Shown here one piece after another: positions 1-5,247 of a stretch of 5,728 nucleotides of DNA; the first letter of the stretch is position 1, and each line of letters begins with the position of its first letter. The stretch is from positions 1 through 5,728 of the forward strand of contig DQVR01000010.1 in assembly GCA_015661645.1 (NCBI GenBank). Direction: 5' to 3'. The DNA comes from Pyrodictium delaneyi (GTDB lineage: Archaea > Thermoproteota > Thermoprotei_A > Sulfolobales > Pyrodictiaceae). The notes under the pieces were generated by a model that was not told the origin of the DNA, did no database searches, and saw only the letters and a list, made by a program, of their open reading frames with translations. The position numbers and the translations under genes were made by a program.

Positions 1-8
1 GGTGTTAG

Positions 9-22
9 TTAACGAACGTTAA
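9..22. promoter_or_regulatory. Perfect inverted repeat, candidate operator of the winged-helix gene
   Basis: TTAACG-AA-CGTTAA, two exact 6-base arms around a 2-base centre. It lies directly before and partly over the A/T-rich TATA-like stretch at 19-30 that would drive the winged-helix gene beginning at 94. A palindrome touching the BRE/TATA zone suits a dimeric regulator, and autoregulation by the neighbouring protein is the simplest guess. The palindrome is seen; its function is inferred. Confidence 0.4.
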
Positions 23-30
23 AGATATTA
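19..30 (+). promoter_or_regulatory. TATA-like element for the winged-helix gene
   Basis: TTAAAGATATTA is the best A/T-rich box upstream of the first gene. An archaeal start of transcription about 25 bases downstream would give a leader of about 40 bases containing the Shine-Dalgarno at 75-82. A second weaker box (CTTTAAT, 51-57) would put the transcript start on the Shine-Dalgarno itself and is less likely. Confidence 0.35.
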
Positions 31-93
31 AGAGTTGGTCAGTCTATTCTCTTTAATCAGGATCCCGACTCCCCGGGAGGTGTATGCTCTACC

Positions 94-504
94 TTGCAGT
101 CTATAACGCGTCCAGGGCTCAGCCCATGGTATAGAAGCGATGTTGACCAAGCTAGGCCCCTAGCACGAGCAAACGCAGCACGGCTTAAGTGTATACTAAA
201 GTGCGCCTTCTCGCTTAACGAGGAGGAGGCACACGTACTAGCATACCTCGTGAGCCGTGGCCGTGGAGCCATCGCGAAGGATATAGCGGAGGCCCTAGGC
301 CGTAACCCGGAGGTAGTCCGTCGGGCACTTCGCAGCCTCCATGCAAAATCCCTAGTAGTCCGGAGACCATACCCACTAAGACGTGGCGGGAGAGCATACC
401 TCTACGAAGTGCCTGACAACATAGTTGTCGCGTTAACAGAGATCTGTAAGAAGGTTAGCGAAGTCATAGAAATGATAAATGATAGGCGTAACAATGGAGA
501 TTGA
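94..504 (+). CDS. Small winged-helix DNA-binding regulator, TrmB-like
   Basis: A 136-residue predicted transcription regulator acting in the cytoplasm on DNA. Residues about 38-90 form a helix-turn-helix: a helix rich in Glu/Leu, then AKDIAEALGR and the recognition-helix-like NPEVVRRALRSLHAKSLV, followed by a wing (RRPYPLRRGGRAYLYEVP, about 90-107). The C-terminal helix (about 109-131) could mediate dimerisation. C33 and C37 lie just before the domain and C118 in the last helix, so metal or redox sensing is possible but unproven. The arrangement matches short archaeal TrmB/MarR-like regulators. TTG at 94 is the only usable in-frame start and has a strong Shine-Dalgarno, GGGAGGTG at 75-82. The gene ends TGA, followed by a T5 run at 522-526. 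It converges on the aminopropyltransferase gene, which it may or may not regulate. Its ligand is unknown. Confidence 0.8.
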   Translation: MQSITRPGLSPWYRSDVDQARPLARANAARLKCILKCAFSLNEEEAHVLAYLVSRGRGAIAKDIAEALGRNPEVVRRALRSLHAKSLVVRRPYPLRRGGRAYLYEVPDNIVVALTEICKKVSEVIEMINDRRNNGD

Positions 505-519
505 GGCAGTGTCCCAGCC

Positions 520-528
520 GGTTTTTAC
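520..528 (+). terminator. T-rich stop signal after the winged-helix gene
   Basis: GGTTTTTAC lies 16 bases past the TGA of the winged-helix gene, with no strong hairpin before it. Short T runs alone are typical archaeal termination signals. The remaining bases up to the end of the converging aminopropyltransferase gene show nothing else convincing. Confidence 0.4.
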
Positions 529-585
529 AAGTCGTAGCTTACATGTTAGTGATGAGGCGGAAGAATGGAAACATAGACCCTATCT

Positions 586-1461
586 TCACTGTTGTGCCGC
601 GTTAAGCGAGACACCAGCCATGCCTATCATTGCTATATGTCTTAAACCGTTGTAGAATTTAGTCTTGACACTACGCTCTTCAAGTCTCTGATCAATCTCT
701 TCCATTGGTATACTCTCGATACGATGCTTGTTGGATGCCGCTATGAAGCTGTTAGTATAGGCGAACGATGGAACCCATACGACATACTCTCTAACGAAGC
801 GGAACACCTGGTTCATGGCATTGTAGACTTTCTGAAATGCCTCAGGGAAGAGTGTAGAGCAACCAGCTTGCGTCACTATAATGCCGTCCTCTTCGAGAAC
901 CCTAGTTATAAGCTCAAATGCTTCACGGGAATAGAGCTGCGCTGCTATATCGGAGCCGTAGGGGTCTGTGAGGTCCATCATGATTACGTCAAACTTCTCG
1001 CCGCGCTTGGCGGCCTCTCTCACGAACCTAAACCCGTCCATAATGTATACTTCCGCACGTGGATCCTCGAAGGCGCCTTGGTGCCATTCTGGTAGAAACT
1101 TCTTAGAGACCTCGACAACCTCGCCGTCAATATCAACCATTACGGCCTTCTCTACAGTATTGTGTCGAAGTACATCACGTAGTGTTGCACCCTCGCCGCC
1201 ACCTAGTATGAGTACACGCTTAGGCTCCGGGTGAACAGACATTGCAGGGTGAACAAGCGCCTCATGGTAGATGTACTCGTCGCTTTCAGTGCTCTGGATC
1301 AGTCCGTCGAGTATGAGTGTCTTGCCGAAACCCTTCAGTCTTGCTATTATTATGTCCTGGTATTGTGAGCGGGTACTGTATATCACTTCTTCCACAGCGT
1401 ATATGGTGCCCATGGGGCCGCCTGGTTGGTATAGCGATAGCCTGAACACGTCAAGCTCCAC
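586..1461 (-). CDS. speE: Polyamine aminopropyltransferase (spermidine/thermospermine synthase family)
   Basis: A 291-residue cytoplasmic enzyme that transfers aminopropyl from decarboxylated S-adenosylmethionine to a polyamine or agmatine acceptor. Visible family landmarks: SQYQ (32-35), LDGLIQ (51-56), DEYIYHE (61-67), the nucleotide-binding loop GGGEGAT (87-93), acidic VDID (109-112), MDGF (141-144) and the catalytic-acid region MMDLTDPYG (161-169); the end KFYNGLRHIAM fits the family C-terminus, though the usual terminal LP is absent. GGGEG and DLTDP, rather than GGGDG and DSSDP of classical spermidine synthases, place it with ACL5-like thermospermine synthases and crenarchaeal enzymes known to make long-chain polyamines, so the exact product is uncertain. 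The GTG start has a GGGTG Shine-Dalgarno about nine bases upstream. A TATA box and a 20-base inverted repeat lie upstream. It is monocistronic as far as seen and ends in TGA. Confidence 0.93.
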   Translation of the reverse strand: MELDVFRLSLYQPGGPMGTIYAVEEVIYSTRSQYQDIIIARLKGFGKTLILDGLIQSTESDEYIYHEALVHPAMSVHPEPKRVLILGGGEGATLRDVLRHNTVEKAVMVDIDGEVVEVSKKFLPEWHQGAFEDPRAEVYIMDGFRFVREAAKRGEKFDVIMMDLTDPYGSDIAAQLYSREAFELITRVLEEDGIIVTQAGCSTLFPEAFQKVYNAMNQVFRFVREYVVWVPSFAYTNSFIAASNKHRIESIPMEEIDQRLEERSVKTKFYNGLRHIAMIGMAGVSLNAAQQ

Positions 1462-1496
1462 AGCTGAGCACCCAAAGGTATTGGAGAGGCATCCCT

Positions 1497-1505
1497 CATT
1501 AATAC
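1497..1505 (-). promoter_or_regulatory. TATA box for the aminopropyltransferase gene
   Basis: On the minus strand GTATTAATG lies about 40 bases before the GTG start at 1461. The expected transcript start, about 25 bases downstream (near 1476), would leave a short leader carrying the GGGTG ribosome-binding site. It is immediately flanked upstream by the inverted repeat at 1508-1527. Confidence 0.45.
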
Positions 1506-1507
1506 GA

Positions 1508-1527
1508 CTCGGGTACCGCTACCCGAG
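1508..1527. promoter_or_regulatory. Perfect 8+8 inverted repeat upstream of speE, candidate operator
   Basis: Arms CTCGGGTA and TACCCGAG around CCGC. The repeat sits two bases upstream of the predicted speE TATA box, over the position expected for the BRE, where an archaeal regulator could block or assist TFB/TBP. It lies outside any coding sequence. A hairpin in RNA is also possible, but no transcript is expected to read through here except a longer speE leader. Confidence 0.5.
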
Positions 1528-1608
1528 CCAGTGTCATAGCACGTGACATATGTGGCATAAGTGTGGAAGTCTTCTGAGGTGCACCGCGAAAGCAATAATT
1601 CGTATGGC

Positions 1609-1618
1609 ACTAAATACA
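1609..1618 (+). promoter_or_regulatory. TATA-like box for a leaderless transcript of the broken surface-protein gene
   Basis: CACTAAATAC is centred about 27 bases before GTG 1641, the distance expected if transcription begins at the start codon itself. No Shine-Dalgarno precedes that GTG, in keeping with a leaderless message. The rest of the gap between speE and this gene (1528-1608) shows nothing recognisable. Confidence 0.35.
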
Positions 1619-1640
1619 TAGGGCTCCTGTGTGCTTATGG

Positions 1641-2432
1641 GTGCTGTCTAGGCTGAAACTCCAGCTAGCAACACTAGCTGTTATAGTGATATTATTGATA
1701 GTAGCATATATTTATATCTCTGGCTATGTAACCACGCATAGCTACGTGTACACTGTATGTATATTGCTAGAGTTTTAGAACCCAAACACAAACGAGACGA
1801 TAGGAGCTGAGGCTAAGAGTACTATAACAATCGCCATACTAAAGCGTACCGTGCAGACATACAGCATCAAGCTAAGAGCAGAAATAAGACATGAAAAGAT
1901 AAGAGTAGAGCTAAGCAAGTACGCAGGAGTATTCGGCTTAAGCAATAAAACTCTTGAAGCAAGTATTAACATGAACATGTGTAGCCTTGTAGAAAACGGT
2001 GTAGAAATGCAGCCGACGATAGACCAGTTCTACTGCAACATAAGCTCCATAAATGAAGCAATAGCCGAAAGCAAATGCTTCACAATATACAGGTAAGGAC
2101 AGTAATAAGCTACTCGAACACGACAGGGCCCCTAAGGATAGAAGTTAAAGCTGCCTATAGTCTTGCCACAAGCTTCCTCAAAATACTATAGAGCTTATAT
2201 ATACTCAGACAACCCCTCGGAGACACCAGGAGTAAAGGAGATCAAGGAAGATATAGCTCTATATGGCAAGCATAAAGGCTCTGCTCAGCTTGCACAGCTA
2301 ACGCTAGTAGCACCGGTGGCCTCCGTCTTAGCTATGACACTGCAGGTATACCGGTATTCTAAGCATAGACCGGGCAGTGAAAACGAGAAACATAGGAAGT
2401 CAAAGGATAATATAGAGGAGGGTGAACAGTAG
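1641..2432 (+). pseudogene. Broken gene for a membrane-anchored, probably glycosylated surface protein
   Basis: Read with interruptions ignored, this is a protein of about 263 residues. Frame 0 starts at GTG 1641 (leaderless-looking), with a hydrophobic segment at residues 9-26 (LATLAVIVILLIVAYIYI), meets TAG at 1776-1778, then stays open to TAA 2094. The theme continues in frame 2 (about 2081-2188) and returns to frame 0 up to TAG 2430. A second membrane segment lies at 2289-2351, followed by a basic, charged tail. The part between the segments has N-glycosylation sequons NET (1791), NKT (1944), NIS (2037) and NTT (2117) and four cysteines, as expected for an outside-facing domain. The shifts require a one-base loss between 2057 and 2096 and a one-base gain between 2142 and 2188 (AAAA run at 2180-2183). 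The two-anchor layout resembles archaeal DUF5305 proteins, but the family is not certain. Alternatives are sequencing errors or recoding. Confidence 0.6.
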
Positions 2433-2454
2433 CGGAGATTATGAGAGCAGTGTA

Positions 2455-2650
2455 GAGAAAACAGAAGAGTAAGCTGCCCGGGGTACTCTAGCAAGAGCCC
2501 AGGTGGTTCATTCTCCCGGCACTAGGCGCATGAGCAGCCATGTAGTATGGCTCGGAGAGCTACTCATGCCCACCGGGCTTTGCGTGATGAAGGCCTTTAG
2601 GGCGGAGCACATGCAATGAAGTGAGTACCCTCGGCTGAATCTGGATGTTA
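2455..2650 (-). ncRNA. Candidate structured noncoding RNA of unknown family
   Basis: No open frame covers this stretch, but it folds. Closing stem: 2481-2488 pairs exactly with 2623-2630, with 2476-2478/2633-2635 extending it across a two-pair interruption. Long arm: 2502-2506 with 2570-2574 and 2496-2500 with 2575-2579 (one bulged base, 2501), then 2528-2534 with 2563-2569; on the minus strand this last stem grows to 11 pairs by a G-U pair (2535/2562) plus 2536-2538/2559-2561. A tip hairpin, 2537-2541/2547-2551, competes with that extension. A weak hairpin may fill 2582-2614. The minus strand is favoured by a TATA box at 2669-2679 (start expected near 2648) and by T-rich sequence just after the closing stem (2455-2470). 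Two G-U pairs (2495/2580, 2480/2631) would favour the plus strand, so orientation is open. I see no RNase P, SRP or 5S RNA signature. Confidence 0.42.
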
Positions 2651-2668
2651 ACGTGTAGCGGAGCCTTT

Positions 2669-2679
2669 GCTATATATGC
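2669..2679 (-). promoter_or_regulatory. TATA box, probably for the candidate structured RNA
   Basis: GCATATATAGC on the minus strand is the strongest TATA-like sequence in the intergenic region. It would start a minus-strand transcript near 2648, just ahead of the closing stem of the candidate RNA. Read the other way it would start near 2701, beside an ATG at 2699 that opens only 16 codons. Confidence 0.45.
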
Positions 2680-2806
2680 TCTAGTGCAGCTGGTCCCCAT
2701 GGTTGTTGTAGATCTAATCATCTATTGGTGTTCGCGCCCTGGACGGTAGACACAGCGCTAGGAAATCGCGTATTCTTGGTAGAGGCTTAATAGAGGTAGC
2801 AGTGGG

Positions 2807-2882
2807 TGGAGCCGCCGGCGGGATTTGAACCCGCGGCCACCGGCTTACAAGGCCGGCGCTCTGCCCGCTGAGCTACGGCGGC
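2807..2882 (-). tRNA. tRNA-Thr (anticodon UGU), CCA encoded
   Basis: A full cloverleaf on the minus strand: acceptor GCCGCCG/CGGCGGC, D arm GCTC/GAGC with GG in its loop, anticodon stem CCGGC/GCCGG with loop CTTGTAA (anticodon TGT, plus-strand positions 2847-2849), a five-base variable loop, and T arm GCGGG/CCCGC with loop TTCAAAT. It reads ACA and probably ACG threonine codons. The discriminator base is U, as usual for archaeal tRNA-Thr, and CCA is encoded directly after it (2807-2809). There is no intron. All stems are perfectly paired and GC-rich, as in hyperthermophiles. No duplicate of its 3' end was found nearby, so nothing shows an integrated element. Confidence 0.97.
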
Positions 2883-2935
2883 ACAGGTCCAGAGGCTCTG
2901 CGGCTCCGTGAGGTACCTATCCTCCTGGCGGTGGG

Positions 2936-2946
2936 GTGTTTAACAG
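2936..2946 (-). promoter_or_regulatory. Possible TATA box for tRNA-Thr
   Basis: CTGTTAAACAC on the minus strand lies about 55-65 bases before the tRNA 5' end, which would give a leader of about 30 bases removed by RNase P. A weaker candidate (GGATAGGTAC, 2914-2923) would give a shorter leader. The sequence between the tRNA and this box holds nothing else recognisable. Confidence 0.3.
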
Positions 2947-2968
2947 TTACGCTCCGGTAGACCCTCCC

Positions 2969-2979
2969 GGTATAAGGGG
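2969..2979 (+). promoter_or_regulatory. TATA box for the YkgJ-type gene
   Basis: GGTATAAGGGG lies about 40 bases before the TTG at 3016. Transcription from near 3000 would leave a leader of about 15 bases. No convincing Shine-Dalgarno is present, so translation would start from a short-leader message. Confidence 0.45.
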
Positions 2980-3015
2980 ATAGGTAGATTTCGCGGCTCC
3001 TGGGGCTGCTAGGCA

Positions 3016-3639
3016 TTGGACGGCCCAAGTATTGATGAGCTTGAGGAATATACCAGCAGGCTAATACCTGTGGAGCCCAGTGGCTTGTTCCAGTTCCGCT
3101 GTACTAGGTGCGGCGGCTGCTGTAGTGGCGGTCCTAATGTGTCGCTAACAGTATTCGACGTAGTGCGTATAGCTAGGTTTCTGCGTATAGGGTGGCGCGG
3201 TTTTCTACGCGGCTATGTTAAGGTGATAATAGCCGACATTATGCCTCATATGCTTCTCCGTGGAGACGAGCGTGGTCGGTGTCTTTTCCTAGCCGAGAAA
3301 CACGACGGGGTTAAGCTCTGCATCGTCTACCCTGCTCGGCCTATGCGGTGCCGCTTATACCCGCTACTTGTTGAGGGACTGAAGCCTGGACGTCTCTACC
3401 TAGACCCTAAGTCGCCCGGTGTGGGACAAGGCCCCGCGAGGAGAGCCCCTTCGAAGCTCGTAGAGCAGTATATCTGGGAGCGGCGCGAGCACTACAGGAG
3501 GCTGCACCGCCTAGTAGTAGAGGAGGGCCTCGAGCCCCTAGAAGCTCTCTACCAGGCGCTCGGTGAGGCCTGGAAAGAGGCTGAGCAGGGAGCAGCCTGG
3601 GCTGACCTAGACCGTCTCTCGGGCCTAGGCTCCGTCTAG
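3016..3639 (+). CDS. YkgJ-family cysteine-cluster protein (UPF0153, zinc/iron-chelating domain)
   Basis: A 207-residue protein with the family signature: RCTRCGGCC (C29, C32, C35, C36) near the N-terminus, C89, then CIVYPARPMRCRLYP (C102, C112). These cysteines are thought to bind zinc or an iron-sulfur cluster; no catalytic activity is established for the family, so the role is unknown. There is no signal peptide or membrane segment, so it is expected in the cytoplasm. The C-terminal part (about 145-200) is helical and charged, beyond the conserved core, and may be a partner-binding tail. TTG 3016 is chosen because it lies a suitable distance after a TATA box and gives a short N-terminal helix before the cluster; no upstream alternative has a better ribosome site. 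It ends in TAG. The RibL-like gene follows after 74 bases on the same strand, with its own possible promoter. Confidence 0.85.
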   Translation: MDGPSIDELEEYTSRLIPVEPSGLFQFRCTRCGGCCSGGPNVSLTVFDVVRIARFLRIGWRGFLRGYVKVIIADIMPHMLLRGDERGRCLFLAEKHDGVKLCIVYPARPMRCRLYPLLVEGLKPGRLYLDPKSPGVGQGPARRAPSKLVEQYIWERREHYRRLHRLVVEEGLEPLEALYQALGEAWKEAEQGAAWADLDRLSGLGSV

Positions 3640-3653
3640 CCACTGGCCCGGGA

Positions 3654-3663
3654 ACGATAAAAC
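3654..3663 (+). promoter_or_regulatory. Possible TATA box for the RibL-like gene
   Basis: ACGATAAAAC lies in the 74-base gap before TTG 3714. A start near 3685 would keep the GGTG ribosome-binding site at 3700-3703 in the leader. Cotranscription with the YkgJ-type gene is equally possible. Confidence 0.35.
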
Positions 3664-3713
3664 CAGCGCCAAGAGTACTCCCGAAAGAACCTAACTAGTG
3701 GTGTGCCGGTAGC

Positions 3714-4445
3714 TTGGCCGATCTCACAGCGGTACCTCCAGAGAAGCGGGTAGAAGCTTACATAGTAAACGTCGAATTGGCCCTCGAGAAGCTCGAGGAG
3801 GCGAAGGCGAGTCTGGACAGTAGAGCACTAAGGCTAGTAGAGCTAGCCCGGCTGTACGTCAGCGATGCACGCTACTACCTTGAGCGCGGTGACGTATTTA
3901 CAGCACTAGCTGATATAGCATACGCTGAGGGCTTAGTGGATGCGCTCCGCTGGCTGGGTCTCGCCAGGCTCGAGTGGCGGCCAACAAGCAGGCTTCTTGA
4001 GCGCCCTAAGGTACTCGTAGCAGGAACCTTTGACATAATTCATCCAGGGCATATAGAACTCTTGAGGCAAGCGTGGCTCCGTGGCCGCGCCTACGTGGTA
4101 GTGGCGAGGGACAGCTCCGTACGCCGGTTCAAGAACAGAGATCCCATAGTTCCCGAGGAACAGCGGCTCGCTGTGGTATCAGCTATACGCTACGTAGACA
4201 AGGCCGTGCTAGGCAGCGAGGAGGACATACTAGAGCCTATTCGGGCTATAAGGCCCGACATAATACTCCTAGGGCCCGACCAGTGGGCAAGCGAGGAATG
4301 GCTAGGCAAACAGCTAGAAAAGGAAGGGCTAAGCCCACGTATAGAACGCTTAAGGGAAAAGAAGAACTGCAACCTCTGCAGCACTACGAGGATAGCGTGT
4401 AGAGCAGCCCGTATAGTGGAGCTGAATAACCTCTGTGAGGGCTAA
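3714..4445 (+). CDS. DUF357-cytidylyltransferase fusion, RibL-like FAD synthase candidate
   Basis: A 243-residue two-domain cytoplasmic protein. Residues about 8-88 are an all-helical DUF357 domain (YIVNVELALEKLEEAKASL through ALADIAYAEGLVDALRWLG). Residues about 98-235 are a nucleotidyltransferase: GTFDIIHPGH (104-113) carries the HxGH-type HPGH nucleotide-binding motif, VARDSSVRRFKNRDP (130-144) a substrate lysine/arginine region, LGPDQ (186-190), and STTRI (223-227) the second conserved motif. NCNLC (218-222) recalls the C-terminal cysteines of archaeal RibL, an air-sensitive FAD synthase that joins a nucleotide to FMN, so flavin cofactor synthesis is the best guess. A glycerol-3-phosphate or pantetheine-phosphate cytidylyl/adenylyltransferase cannot be excluded. 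TTG 3714 is the only in-frame start after a stop at 3696 and has GGTG at 3700-3703. It converges with the DUF1028 gene across 15 bases. Confidence 0.85.
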   Translation: MADLTAVPPEKRVEAYIVNVELALEKLEEAKASLDSRALRLVELARLYVSDARYYLERGDVFTALADIAYAEGLVDALRWLGLARLEWRPTSRLLERPKVLVAGTFDIIHPGHIELLRQAWLRGRAYVVVARDSSVRRFKNRDPIVPEEQRLAVVSAIRYVDKAVLGSEEDILEPIRAIRPDIILLGPDQWASEEWLGKQLEKEGLSPRIERLREKKNCNLCSTTRIACRAARIVELNNLCEG

Positions 4446-4460
4446 AGCGCCCAGCTCTAG

Positions 4461-5087
4461 CTAGTAGCCCTCGGTATAGAGGGTGTAGATCCGTTTTAGC
4501 TCCTCTACTGGGTTCTCGGAGTAGTCTACCCGGAGGTCTACTACACGGTCGTAGTAGGGTGCATACTCGGTCTGGCCTACAACCAGGAGTGCGGCAGAAC
4601 GGTCCCCTCTACGGTCGCCGCCCGCCCGGTGACCGGCCTCTATTGCAGCGAGAAGCTTGTCTGCAAGCCCGCCCTTCGCTCTAACGAATGTTTTGATAGC
4701 CGCTCTGCAGACCTCTGGGCCCTTAACAAGGTTTGCTATGCAGACAAGAGGCTCTTGCGGGTGAACTATATAGCCGTGCCAGCTCGGTGACCACTCTCCA
4801 TCGTGGACAGCAATATCGCCCCGGTAATCTATCACGGCGACCTGGCGGTGCGCAGGACTAGGATCCCGTGCGAGCGCCATGCGGAGGGCCTCTTCTGCAC
4901 TGGATGCCTTCGAGAGGAATTCCAGCACCATTGGGGCTAGGGCAGGATTTGTATAAGCCTGTGTAGCAACTACTCCTACACCGTGCCTGCCCCATGGCAC
5001 CCTTGAGCCTACAGATATACTTCCCGACACAACTGCTACACCAGCCTGGCCGAGCAGAGGATCGTAGGCTAGAATACTATAAGTCAA
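4461..5087 (-). CDS. DUF1028 family protein, Ntn-hydrolase-like
   Basis: A 208-residue protein of a family placed with N-terminal-nucleophile hydrolases; substrate unknown. Seen motifs: TYSILAYDP (2-10), VGSRVPWGRHGVGVVATQA (26-44), DPSPAHRQVAVID (75-87), AGGDRRGDRSAALLV (155-169) and DLRVD (184-188), essentially full family length. The open frame extends to TTG 5129, but TTG 5087 is preferred: GGGTGG (5095-5100) lies seven bases upstream, the family normally begins Met-Thr-(Phe/Tyr)-Ser-Ile, and removal of Met would expose Thr2, a fitting nucleophile. The extra 14 residues of the longer form are Arg/Gly/Pro-rich and unlike the family. Odd: the usual central Gln-Gly-Asn motif appears as VCIANLV (115-121), and a commonly conserved Cys before the WxGH stretch is absent (WSPSWHGY). 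Its promoter is unclear; 5130-5300 offers only weak A/T-rich boxes. Confidence 0.85.
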   Translation of the reverse strand: MTYSILAYDPLLGQAGVAVVSGSISVGSRVPWGRHGVGVVATQAYTNPALAPMVLEFLSKASSAEEALRMALARDPSPAHRQVAVIDYRGDIAVHDGEWSPSWHGYIVHPQEPLVCIANLVKGPEVCRAAIKTFVRAKGGLADKLLAAIEAGHRAGGDRRGDRSAALLVVGQTEYAPYYDRVVDLRVDYSENPVEELKRIYTLYTEGY

Positions 5088-5247
5088 GACATGGCCACCC
5101 AGAGGGCGTCGAGGCCTTGCACCCTGCAATAGCCAATACCAAGATACTATACCAAATAAGCTACTAATTATATGTGGAGCTAGGTGTAGGCAGTCTCCTA
5201 TTACACCGGGCTTTAAAGAGTAGAGAAACGTGTATACTCGGAGGAGC

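Noticed and set aside
84..134. ATG start just after the Shine-Dalgarno of the first gene
   Set aside because: It opens only 16 codons before TAG; the TTG at 94 in another frame encodes the winged-helix protein.
549..555. Box-C-like GTGATGA between the first two genes
   Set aside because: No CTGA box D follows within the length of an archaeal C/D RNA.
724..1095. Long plus-strand open frames inside speE (also 968-1234 and 1271-1546)
   Set aside because: They lie wholly or mainly over the well-supported aminopropyltransferase gene on the other strand and show no recognisable domains.
1383..1619. Minus-strand frame covering the speE promoter and 5' end
   Set aside because: Out of frame with speE, no domain, and it would remove the promoter and operator-like repeat; composition is not protein-like.
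1775..1978. Minus-strand 67-codon hydrophobic frame
   Set aside because: It is the antisense of the sequon-bearing domain of the broken surface-protein gene. Antisense of charged, A-rich coding sequence commonly looks hydrophobic, and there is no clear ribosome site.
2433..2882. Integrated element at the tRNA-Thr 3' end
   Set aside because: No second copy of the tRNA 3' end, no integrase and no element genes are visible; the region only adjoins a decayed gene.
3407..3643. Minus-strand Arg/Pro/Leu-rich frame over the YkgJ-type gene, and similar frames at 4073-4402 and 4190-4384
   Set aside because: GC-biased shadows of genes with clear family motifs on the plus strand.
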